Of a stretch of 64,000 nucleotides of DNA, positions 44,581-53,250 are shown one piece after another; positions within the stretch are counted from its first letter, which is position 1; every line of letters begins with the position of its first letter. Source of the stretch: JAJEAD01 sp964420925 (lineage in GTDB: Bacteria; Pseudomonadota; Gammaproteobacteria; HK1). The DNA lies in NCBI GenBank assembly GCA_964420925.1, contig CAYQVB010000022.1, positions 106,056 to 170,055 of the forward strand. The letters run 5' to 3'. Made by a program: the position numbers and the translations under genes. The notes below the pieces were generated by a model. That model was given only the letters and a program-made list of their open reading frames with translations, made no database searches and was not told where the DNA came from.

Positions 44581-46803
44581 TTACCGCTCGCAAATCCTCT
44601 TTTCCGGAAAGAGGACCATCGCACCGTTCTCCTGCGTGAGCGCCCGCCAACCCGGTGGAACGAGGGTGGTGGTGTCGTCCTGTTCGACAATGGCAGGCCC
44701 GCTGAGCGACGCGCCCGGAGCGAGCGCATCCCGGAAGGCGATGCAGGTCTCGACTCGTGACGCTTCTTCCGGAAAGCGCACCATGCGACGACGCTCGGTA
44801 CGGGCGCGATCGGGCCCTGCCCTCATGGAGGCGTCCTCGTCGGAGTCGGGCCCGTCCGCCCCTTTCCCACCTCGATCGGCGGGCCGAAGCTCCTTGCGCA
44901 CAGAGCTGGCGGCCAGGAGAGAACCGGCACCTGGCCACCTTGCGTTCCCGGCCGCGACCACCGGACCGGAGGGTGGCTCCATGGTGGTGCGCGACGCTCG
45001 CTGCCGGTGCACGCTTCGGAGGTTGACGAAGCGCGCCGGCGCCTCCACCGCATGTCCGTGTACCCGCTCGTGGGCGGCAAGAAAGTCGGCGTAGAGCCGA
45101 TCCAGACCCCCGGCGGCGCCCGTGTCGAGAGGCACTTCGAGGTGATGGCTCTGGCCGACGTGGCACAGGTCCGCGAAGTGCAACGCGTCGACATCCTCCG
45201 GCGCGACCCCTTCGCTCTCCATGAGCCGCCGTGCTTCGACGTCCAGTGCGTCCACCACCCGGCGCACCTGCGCCATGTCGAGGCCCGCAAGGGGCTCTCC
45301 GAATGCGCAAGCGACCTCGTGCTCGATGGGGGCGGCGAGAAGACCGGCGGCGGAAAGTACGCCGGGATGGCGAGGAACGATGATCCGAGCGATCCCGAGG
45401 TCGCGGGCGAGGGCGCAGGCGTGCAGGGGACCCGCTCCCCCCATGGCGACGAGGCTGAACTCGCGCGGGTCGAAGCCCTGCTTTACCGAGACCAGACGAA
45501 TGCCTTCCACCATCTGGGCGTTGACGACCCGATGGACACCGGCCGCGGCGTCCTCCACCCGAATCCCGAGCGGTTCCGCGATGCGCAACCGGATGGTCTC
45601 GCGGGCGCGTTCCAAATCGAGCCGCATGGCGCCGCCTGCGAAGCGTTCCGGATCCAGGAAGCCGAGAACCAGCGACGCATCGGTCACCGTCGCTTCGTTT
45701 CCTCCGCGTCCGTAGCAGGCGGGACCCGGATCGGATGCAGCGGAGTGTGGCCCTACCCTGAGGCCTGATGCGCCGTCCAGCCAGGCGATGCTTCCGCCGC
45801 CCGCCCCGATCGCGTTCACGTCGACCATCGGCACCCTCAGCGGGAATCCCGCGATGATCCCTTCGCTGCGCAGGAGCGGCTTGTCGCCGGATACCAGCGC
45901 GATGTCCGAGCTGGTGCCGCCGACGTCGAGGGTGATGACATCCCGGGCGCCGGTCGCCGCCCCCACCGCCTGGGCACCGATTACCCCGGCGGCGGGGCCG
46001 GACAGGAACAGGCGCACGGGTCGACTCCGGGCGATGCCGGCGCTCGCGAGTCCCCCCCGGGACTGCATCACCTGCAGGGGCGCCGCAATGCCGGCGTCCG
46101 CGAGGCGGTCGGCGAGGGCCGCGAGGTAGCGGCGAACCACCGGCTTGATGTAGGCATCGAAGGCGGTGATCGCGGTGCGCTCGTACTCCCGGAAAGCGGG
46201 ATCCACCTCGCAGGAAAGAGAGATTTCCACATCTGGATGCCGGGCGCGCGCGATTTCACGTACCCGGCGCTCATGCTTCGGATTGAGAAACGAGAAGAGG
46301 AGACACACCGCGATGCATCCGGCTCCCGACGCTACGAGCTGATCGAGAGCGGCGATCACGGAGTCCTCGTCCAGGGGAGTGACCACGTCCCCCTTCGCAC
46401 CGATGCGCTCCCGCACTCCGAGGCGCATGTCGCGGGGGGCGAGGAACACCGGGGTCTGCGGGTCGAGGCGAACCTCGTACATTTCCCGCCGCATCTGGCG
46501 CCCGATCTCCAGGATGTCCCGAAAACCCTCCGTCGTGATGATTCCGAGCCGGCCGCCCTTGCGTTCCAGCACCGCGTTGGTGGCGACGGTCGTGCCGTGC
46601 GCAAGTTGGGATACTGCGCGTGGATCCACACCTTCCGAGGCCGCGAGCCGTTCCACCGCCAGGAGCACTGCATCGCCGGGATCGGCGGGGGTGCTCGGTA
46701 ACTTGAACACGATGGGCTTCTCACCCTCGCGGACGCAGGCCACATCGGTAAAGGTGCCGCCAATGTCCACGCCGATGCGCCAGGGTGCCGGGGAGCTGTT
46801 CAT
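44581..46803 (-). CDS. hyuA: Hydantoinase/oxoprolinase subunit A (copy 2)
   Basis: A 740-residue HyuA-family protein: IGVDIGGTFTDVACV near residue 10, HGTTVATNAVLERKGG near 70, TLDVGGTSSDIALV and AMGGAGPLHACA. It is about 45 residues longer than copy 1, mainly through an Arg/Ala/Asp-rich, low-complexity segment around residues 602-672 just before the final RFPEEASRVETCIAF part. The segment looks like a surface insert. Substrate unknown; partner of hyuB copy 2. Confidence 0.9.
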   Translation of the reverse strand: MNSSPAPWRIGVDIGGTFTDVACVREGEKPIVFKLPSTPADPGDAVLLAVERLAASEGVDPRAVSQLAHGTTVATNAVLERKGGRLGIITTEGFRDILEIGRQMRREMYEVRLDPQTPVFLAPRDMRLGVRERIGAKGDVVTPLDEDSVIAALDQLVASGAGCIAVCLLFSFLNPKHERRVREIARARHPDVEISLSCEVDPAFREYERTAITAFDAYIKPVVRRYLAALADRLADAGIAAPLQVMQSRGGLASAGIARSRPVRLFLSGPAAGVIGAQAVGAATGARDVITLDVGGTSSDIALVSGDKPLLRSEGIIAGFPLRVPMVDVNAIGAGGGSIAWLDGASGLRVGPHSAASDPGPACYGRGGNEATVTDASLVLGFLDPERFAGGAMRLDLERARETIRLRIAEPLGIRVEDAAAGVHRVVNAQMVEGIRLVSVKQGFDPREFSLVAMGGAGPLHACALARDLGIARIIVPRHPGVLSAAGLLAAPIEHEVACAFGEPLAGLDMAQVRRVVDALDVEARRLMESEGVAPEDVDALHFADLCHVGQSHHLEVPLDTGAAGGLDRLYADFLAAHERVHGHAVEAPARFVNLRSVHRQRASRTTMEPPSGPVVAAGNARWPGAGSLLAASSVRKELRPADRGGKGADGPDSDEDASMRAGPDRARTERRRMVRFPEEASRVETCIAFRDALAPGASLSGPAIVEQDDTTTLVPPGWRALTQENGAMVLFPEKRICER

Positions 46804-46932
46804 GCTCGCTGGTTTTCAACCCCCTGCTGCGGAATCTGAATCCGGTACATGATGCACTCCTTCCCGAAGCCAGGGTCAAGACGAGGGGGTCCATGCCGCC
46901 GTCGCTGCACCCCGCGGAACGCCTCGAGGCGT

Positions 46933-48099
46933 TCAGGATGCAGCGGGAAGCGGGCCACGGGCGGTGCGCTCGAGCACTTGGCGTGCAGCTTCCAGGTACG
47001 CCTTTCCCGGGGAGTGCTTGCGCTTCTCGCCGACCGCGACCGCGTGCAGGGCCGGGTCGAAGGGAATGATGATGTCGGGGCGCCGCTCGGCGAGGGCGTA
47101 ACGGATCTGGGCTGCGGACAGTGCGTTCTTGCGCATCCTCGCGTGGCTTTGTACCAGAGTGGATGGGCAGTCCGCGCCGAGCAGCGCGAGACAATGGACG
47201 GCGGTGCTGATGCTCGGCAGAGTCGGTTCGTAGAGGAGCACGCGGATGTCGGCCTGGCGCATGATTTCGATGCGAGTATCGGGATCGACGACTCCGGCCA
47301 CCAGGACGACGTGGGCCTGATTGGCAAGGTGCCGCAGGAGCATGCCTACCGCGAGAGCGGAAGGAGGTGGTGGCAAGGGTCCGGAGCGGGGATAGTCGAT
47401 CACCGAAATGCCGGGAACGGCGTGCGCGCGGACGCCTTCGAGCTGCTCGGCGCTGATGGCCGTTTCCGAATCCACCAGCTCTTCTTCAGGGTCGAGCTCG
47501 AGGCCGGGGTCGAGCTCGGCGAGCAGGGCGGCCAGACTTCCGGCCGGTTCTCGGGCGCCGAGCAGGGAGGAAAGGGAGCGTGAAATCGGGTCCAGGTTGA
47601 CGACCAGTGCAGTGCGCCCGTCAGCCTTGACGCCGCGGGCGGTCGCCGCGACCAGAGTGGAGACGCCGCTGCCGGGGGCTCCGGCGAAGACGATGACGCT
47701 CCCCGCGTAGGTGCGTTCGGGCATGTCCTCCAGGGCAGTCGCACTCGCATCGCGAACTACCGCCGCCGACAGGGGCTTGACCAGGTAGTCGGTGATCCCC
47801 TGCCGCAGCAGAGAACGGGCAAGGTAGGCGGTATCGGTGGAGCCGATGGCGATGAGCGCGGTACCGATGGCGCATACGGAGACGAGCTCCCGGGCGGCGG
47901 CCTCGGGGTTCGAGACTCCGTCGATGTCGACGAAGACGAGACGTGGGGAAGGCTCCGCCGCCAGCATCCGCAAGGCCACCGGCAGACGTCCACGCTGGAT
48001 CCTGACCTCCCGGCCCGCGAGTCCGGCCTTCAGCGCCTTTTCGGATTCCGCGTCGGCCGCGAAACCCCGCGCATACAGGTTCCCGGAAGGCCGCGCCAT
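46933..48099 (-). CDS. Tad pilus assembly protein CpaE/TadZ-like ATPase
   Basis: A 388-residue protein: an N-terminal receiver-like domain (residues 25-130, LVFVDIDGVSNPEAA, TDYLVKPLSAAVV) without the usual phosphorylation geometry, then a ParA/MinD-type ATPase with a deviant Walker A (VFAGAPGSGVSTLVA near 145) and LVVNLDPISRSLSSLLG. TadZ/CpaE proteins place the pilus machine at the cell pole. It lies 40 bases after the lipoprotein gene in the same direction. cpaF and tadB/tadC, which should follow, are replaced by hyuA copy 2. Confidence 0.82.
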   Translation of the reverse strand: MARPSGNLYARGFAADAESEKALKAGLAGREVRIQRGRLPVALRMLAAEPSPRLVFVDIDGVSNPEAAARELVSVCAIGTALIAIGSTDTAYLARSLLRQGITDYLVKPLSAAVVRDASATALEDMPERTYAGSVIVFAGAPGSGVSTLVAATARGVKADGRTALVVNLDPISRSLSSLLGAREPAGSLAALLAELDPGLELDPEEELVDSETAISAEQLEGVRAHAVPGISVIDYPRSGPLPPPPSALAVGMLLRHLANQAHVVLVAGVVDPDTRIEIMRQADIRVLLYEPTLPSISTAVHCLALLGADCPSTLVQSHARMRKNALSAAQIRYALAERRPDIIIPFDPALHAVAVGEKRKHSPGKAYLEAARQVLERTARGPLPAAS

Positions 48100-48138
48100 G
48101 TTCGGATCGACGAATCGGGGGCGGAGCGCCGTCGAAAC

Positions 48139-48585
48139 TCAGGAGCCGCCGGCCGCGGATGCGGCGGTCCTGGAGGCTTCGGGCAGCTTCCGAACTGCAT
48201 CCTGAACCCAGCGCTGATAGGCGTTGGAAGACGCACCATGCGCGGCCACCGGAACTCGAGGGGGAGTTGACTCGCACAGGCGGCGCAGGGCCTCGCTGGC
48301 GACCGAGTTGCCGATCTCCGATCCAGCCGGAGGCGGCATGTTGCCGGGCGGGGCGTCAGAGTGCGTTCGGACGGCGGAGCAGGAGCGTTGCGCGACCTGC
48401 AGGGCGCGGTGATGACTCACCAGGTGCCGTGTCGCCAGGAGGCTCTGGGCGCCCGATTCGCTCGCGGGCGCAAAGTACTCGTCCTGAACCGCGAGCGGGC
48501 GCACGCACCCGGTGCTCGCGAGCGACAGGGTCAGAAGCAGAACGGCACCGTGCGAGAGGACGGGAGGAGCAGGTAGTTTTCGCAT
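48139..48585 (-). CDS. Lipoprotein at the CpaD position of the Tad locus
   Basis: A 148-residue lipoprotein: signal peptide with lipobox SLASTGC, then YFAPASESGAQSLLATRHLVSHHRALQ and a low-complexity middle. Position between secretin and CpaE matches CpaD, and the sequence is compatible with a shortened CpaD-like protein, but homology is not clear by eye. ATG 48585 places the signal at the N-terminus. Confidence 0.6.
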   Translation of the reverse strand: MRKLPAPPVLSHGAVLLLTLSLASTGCVRPLAVQDEYFAPASESGAQSLLATRHLVSHHRALQVAQRSCSAVRTHSDAPPGNMPPPAGSEIGNSVASEALRRLCESTPPRVPVAAHGASSNAYQRWVQDAVRKLPEASRTAASAAGGS

Positions 48586-49085
48586 GGAATGCTCGTTCGG
48601 GCATTGCGCTCCGGCCAATGATAGCCCGTCGCCGGCGAAGGCGCCGGTATCGAGTCCTCCTTGCCGGAGGCGGCGCTTCGCCCCCTCGCCTCGTGTTCCA
48701 GAGTCAGGTCGTTTCGTCATGGAGTTACTCTGTTCCGATCACCAGAAGCCTCTTATGAGGCCGCCTGAGTCAAGCATGTGGGGCTGGTTAGATCCAATAC
48801 CTGTTTCGGCCCTTCTTCGTCAGGTGGATTGGCGGGATGCTTTGCCAGGTAGGAACACTTCTCGCAACGGTCGCGCAGCGATGCGCATACCCAACTCTTA
48901 TCCGGGTGGTGGTCGGCGGCGTACGCCGGCTCCATCCCTCAATCCCGCTTGCTGCGGGCGCAGTGCTCCGGAGGCGGGGCCCTTCTGTATATCGGCGTCT
49001 TTCAGCCCGCTGGTTCTTCGGCCACACACCACCCGGCTCCAGCGTCAGCCGCGTCCGGCCGGCGCAGGAACTCACCGTCTCTCGA
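48586..49085. other. Non-coding region flanking the IS110 transposase
   Basis: About 500 bases without a supported gene. The part nearer the transposase (from about 48750) probably belongs to the IS element; GCCTCTTATGAGGC at 48751-48764 is a small inverted repeat. The IS end could not be placed. For IS110-type elements a non-coding end carries the bridge RNA, which may be here. Confidence 0.4.
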
Positions 49086-50273
49086 TCAAGCGAACTTGGC
49101 ACCTGTCGGCACGAGACCGGTCTCGGAGAACCGCCAGAGCGCGACGAGCAGTTTGCGGGCGAGAGCCACAATCATCACCCGTCGAATCCGCCCCCGGGTC
49201 CCCGCCGTGCGCTCTGCAAACCAATGGGTGAGCGCACTGTCAGGCTGATGGCGCAACCAGCGCCATGCCATTTGAATGAGCTGGGCCCGGATCCAAGCGG
49301 GACCGTCGCGCCCGATCCCCTGGTCTCGTTGTACATCCCCGCTCGCCCACGGCGTGGGTGACATCCCTGCCCAGCTTGCAAGTTCGCGACGGTTGCGGAA
49401 CGCGCGATAGAAGACCTCGCTGATCAGGAGTGTCGCGTCGTTTTCCCCAATCCCCTTCAGCGCTGTCAACATCGCAATCTTCGCGGCCCCTCGTTCCTCG
49501 CTGCCCTCCGGCGCATCCGCAACCGGGATTGTCGCTCCTTGGCGGACAACCGCGGCGCGCTCTGCTTCGACCTCGGCGATCTGCCCTTCGACGAGAGCCA
49601 GCCGCTCTGCAAGGCGCTCAATCTCCCGCCGGGCCCTTGGAGGAAACGGTGACCCGTAAGCCGTACCCACTCCGGCAAACGTCGCCAAGAATCCCTTCCT
49701 GCGAGGCTCGAGGTCGAAGATTCCGTGCAGCTTGAGAAGTCCCTTGATCGCGTTGGTCAGTGATGTCCGCTCCTTCACCAGCCGCCGACGTTCCCGCAGC
49801 AGACGCTTGCGATCCTCCTCCTCCACACTCGGAATGCGTACCCGGCTCAGCACCGCAGCGTCGCCCCGGTCGTGCGCCAGAAGGGCGCGCACCATTTTCT
49901 TCGCATCGATCCGGTCCGTCTTGCGCTGCTTTGCCTTCCGGTTGACCAGCAGGCTCGCCGGATCGAGTACGACCGTCTCCACAGACATGACCCGGTCCAG
50001 CCAGCGCGCCAGCCAGAACCCTTCGTAGCCAGCTTCGTAGCAGCATAGAACACGCACCTTCCGATCAAGACCCTGCTCGGCCTTGACCAGTTGAGCTCTG
50101 ATCAGGTCCCGGAGACCTTCGACGTCTGCCGAACCAATGGAGTAGAGACCGATCCGCTCGGCTACTGGGTTCTTGATCCCGACCACCCAACTCTTCCGGC
50201 TGACTTCGACTGCGACATACACCGTGCGATGTTCCGCACCGACCGGCGCGGCGATATCGTTCCTTGGGGACAT
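49086..50273 (-). mobile_element. IS110-family transposase gene (DEDD-type)
   Basis: A 395-residue IS110-family transposase. N-terminal RuvC-like DEDD domain: VYVAVEVSRKSWVVGI (Glu in the first acidic position), CYEAGYEGFWLAR, and the KTDRIDAKKM pair. The C-terminal domain (LTALKGIGENDATLLISEVF, RELASWAGMSPTPWASG, serine region) is the transposase_20 part. ATG at 50273 follows AGGAG. The gene is intact, so the element may be active. It sits inside the Tad locus between the CpaD-like gene and the protease. Confidence 0.9.
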
Positions 50274-50384
50274 TTCCAGTCTCCTGATGAGCATTGAGAA
50301 CACGGCAGCGTAGCGCCGGTCGCCTCATAGGATCTGTATAAATATAACTAGTTCAGTGAATTATATGAAATACTTAAGAAGAAT

Positions 50385-50413
50385 TTGAGATTACTTTCCG
50401 ATCGTGGTCTAAT
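50385..50413 (+). promoter_or_regulatory. Sigma-70-type promoter for the S8 protease gene
   Basis: TTGAGA at 50385-50390 and TCTAAT at 50408-50413, 17 bases apart, in an AT-rich stretch (50330-50400) just before the protease gene. The AT-rich DNA may be the target flank of the IS element. Confidence 0.55.
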
Positions 50414-50445
50414 CGTGCCTCCGCGTGGGGGGAGGGAGTTTCAGC

Positions 50446-53238
50446 ATGCGCTCTCGGCGTCTTCCGGCCTGGAAGGAGAAACGGGCTGCTTCCACGTCCG
50501 GAGCGGAATCCTCCCGGATTCCCGGTGCACTCGGGCTCGCATTTGCCGTGAGTCTCGTTCTTTCCGGCTGCGGCGGCGGGCCGGCCAGCGTGCTCGATCC
50601 GCCCTCTTTCATCAGCGGAGCACACCCGGCGCCGGGGGCCGCGACCTATGAGCCGGTCACCGGCGAGACGGGTGCGGGGGAGTACGCGTTTCCCTGGGAG
50701 CTCTACGAGGACGGCCCGGAATGCCGCAAGCCTGGTCCGCCGACCTCCTGCCCTCCGGTGCGGATCGGCATTGAAGACACCCCCGTCGCCTTCACCCATC
50801 CTGTATTCCACGGCCGAGTGGTGCTCGACGGGGCGACCTTTGCCTACTGGCGACCCCTGGCGAGCCAGGCGACCCAGAGCGCGTTCGCAGCGTGCACGCA
50901 GGAGGAACCCTGCCGGGTCTTCTACATCGATTCCGGCGGAGACCCCGCAGTCCGGGAAGATCGGGCCCGCGCGGTGCTGGAGCATATGGGGCTGCCTCCC
51001 GGCGACAACCGGTGGTTCCTCTACGACCGGGCCCAGGGCGATCGGGGCTGGTACGAGCTGCCGGGAGTCCAGGACTACTCGCACGGCACTCAGGTTGCGG
51101 TGGCGGCCCTGGGCGGCAGCTTCCATCCTTTCCCGTTCCCGAACCCCGTCATCGTGCCGATGGCCCGGAACCTCGATCCCATCGAGCAGAGCGAGGATCA
51201 GCACTACTTCTCCGACTGGGTGGCGGAGATGCAAAGAAGCCCCGAAGCGCTCGCAGAGCTCGACCGCCACTTCAGCGAGCTGCTGGGAGCTCAGCACGAA
51301 GCAGCCGACATCATCAACGGCAGCTACGGTATCGGCGTCGACCTCAACTCCGTCCGGGGCCGGGATCTGCTGCGGACGTGGCGGGAAGACTACGCGCTGC
51401 TTCGGGACCACTCGCCCCTCACTTGGGCGGAGTACGTGCAGCGCGACACTTCCGAGGCGGAGCGTACGTTGCGGGTCTGGGCGGCCGGAAACGAGCGGGA
51501 GGGCGGAGTCCCTCCTTCGGTTACCCCCGACGACCCCTACGGCGACTTTCCCAACGTGCTCACCGGGGACGGCTACCGCAATCTGAACGCGCTCGGTCCC
51601 TTCTACTTTCCCCAGCTGCGCGGGCAGCACATCGCGGTGACCGCGCTCAGCCGGGACGAAGAGCGCCTGGCGCCCTATGCCAATGTCTGCGGTGAGCTCC
51701 CGGAAGACTGGAGGGACGAGGGCTGGGACGGTCACCGGCCCGGCCCGCACCGGCATTACTGCCTCGCCGCCCCGACCGCGATCAGCGAAGACCTGCTGGG
51801 CACCTCCTTCGCGGCGCCCTTCGTCTCCGGGGTGCTCGCTCGCATGATGCGGGACTTCCCCGGCGTCACCCCACGCGAGCTGGTCTGGAAGCTGATGCAC
51901 ACCGCCGACGGGTATCTCGACCGTGGACCTTACGACGTCGATGATGGTCCCTACAGAGGCAGCTACGAAGGTCACGGCTTCGACGGCGATATCTACATAG
52001 CGGAGATCACTCGCATAGGCATCGAAGACCCGACCATCACGGTAGACGATGTGACCATCCCGCTGGGTGAAGTGGATATCGTGGGCGAGTCGGAGATCAG
52101 TGGGCATGTCGTCGTGCAGCGGGGCTGCGCGGGCTCTCCTGCGGGCTACCTCGTCTCGACCGGTGGGGAGGCCGACCTGTGCGTGGTCTGGGGGAAAGCG
52201 CAGGGGACTCGCGAAGAGGCGGAAATCGCAGCCGCTGAGCGTTTTCTCTACCTCTACGGAGCAGGACGGGTGGATGTCGATGCGGAGGACCCGGATGAGG
52301 CCATGGACCGAGCCGGCGCCTTCGCTCCGACGTCCAAACTGATGCTTTCCGCGAAGAACGGTCGCGAGGCGCCGATGGCTTCGACCAGCTTGTGGGTGCC
52401 CACGGCTTACGGGTCGCTCGACGAGCGGCTCTCCGACCTCACCCTGGTCGGCTTCGATGCCATCGACTTCCCGTTCCGCTACTCCCTGAGCGACTTCGTG
52501 CACGATACGGTCGAGCCCGATCCGGAAGTGCCGGAGTTCCTCACCGACGGGTCCGGTGACGCCGCATGCCATCCCTTGCTTCGCCTCGCTCCGGGTCTCG
52601 TCTGCTCGCCCTCGGCCCCCGGCGGGTCTTTGTACGCACTGGCGTCTCCCGACGGCGCCGGCGCCTGGTGGCGCTTCTCCGAAGGAGTCTCACTCTCGGC
52701 CTTCACCCGCCACCGGGGACGCCTGGATGGAGCGGCGTCGGGCGCCTTCTCCTTCGAAGGGGGATCCTCGCTTGCCGCCTTGCGTCTGGATCGGAAGTGG
52801 CCGCTCGACGAGACGGGCCGATGGCGGATGGAAGGCGCCTTCACTCTGGCTGCCGACCTGCCACGTGGATTTGGCGAACGCCGGGCATCGATTCTCGAAG
52901 CCGGTCCCGCTCTTCTTTCCGACTGGACCATCGGCCTGACCCACAGCGACTCGCGGAACCTGCACACCCGCCTGTCGCTCTCCCAGGCGCCCCGCGCGGA
53001 GACCGGCCGCGGCGTGCTCACTCTCCCCAGCGGGCGACTGGAAGACGGGACCCGGACCTATGAGACCCACCGCTTTTCTCTCGTGCCTTCCCGTCGCCAG
53101 CTCACGCTGCGCCTGGCGCACCAGCGTCCCTTCGTCGGTGGCGACGTCGTCGTTTCGGTGCATCGGACCAAGAACCGAGGCCACATCCAAGGCCCGAGTC
53201 GCGTCGTCGCCGGCATTGCGTGGCGCCGGAGCTTCTGA
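50446..53238 (+). CDS. Lipidated subtilisin-like (S8) protease with autotransporter-like C-terminus
   Basis: A 930-residue protein. Lipobox LVLSGC puts Cys42 as the lipid site after a signal region. The S8 domain shows Asp in RIGIEDT near 108, His in DYSHGTQVAVAALGG near 213, the NGSYG and WAAGNE oxyanion strands, and the nucleophile GTSFAAPFVSGVLARM near 456. Residues about 700-930 are beta-rich with alternating polar/nonpolar strands and end in Phe, as in autotransporter barrels. SphB1 and NalP are lipidated S8 autotransporters, so an outer-membrane, surface-exposed protease is likely. GGAGGGA precedes the ATG. It interrupts the cpaC-cpaD-cpaE order. Confidence 0.82.
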   Translation: MRSRRLPAWKEKRAASTSGAESSRIPGALGLAFAVSLVLSGCGGGPASVLDPPSFISGAHPAPGAATYEPVTGETGAGEYAFPWELYEDGPECRKPGPPTSCPPVRIGIEDTPVAFTHPVFHGRVVLDGATFAYWRPLASQATQSAFAACTQEEPCRVFYIDSGGDPAVREDRARAVLEHMGLPPGDNRWFLYDRAQGDRGWYELPGVQDYSHGTQVAVAALGGSFHPFPFPNPVIVPMARNLDPIEQSEDQHYFSDWVAEMQRSPEALAELDRHFSELLGAQHEAADIINGSYGIGVDLNSVRGRDLLRTWREDYALLRDHSPLTWAEYVQRDTSEAERTLRVWAAGNEREGGVPPSVTPDDPYGDFPNVLTGDGYRNLNALGPFYFPQLRGQHIAVTALSRDEERLAPYANVCGELPEDWRDEGWDGHRPGPHRHYCLAAPTAISEDLLGTSFAAPFVSGVLARMMRDFPGVTPRELVWKLMHTADGYLDRGPYDVDDGPYRGSYEGHGFDGDIYIAEITRIGIEDPTITVDDVTIPLGEVDIVGESEISGHVVVQRGCAGSPAGYLVSTGGEADLCVVWGKAQGTREEAEIAAAERFLYLYGAGRVDVDAEDPDEAMDRAGAFAPTSKLMLSAKNGREAPMASTSLWVPTAYGSLDERLSDLTLVGFDAIDFPFRYSLSDFVHDTVEPDPEVPEFLTDGSGDAACHPLLRLAPGLVCSPSAPGGSLYALASPDGAGAWWRFSEGVSLSAFTRHRGRLDGAASGAFSFEGGSSLAALRLDRKWPLDETGRWRMEGAFTLAADLPRGFGERRASILEAGPALLSDWTIGLTHSDSRNLHTRLSLSQAPRAETGRGVLTLPSGRLEDGTRTYETHRFSLVPSRRQLTLRLAHQRPFVGGDVVVSVHRTKNRGHIQGPSRVVAGIAWRRSF

Positions 53239-53250
53239 CCGGCGCGAATC

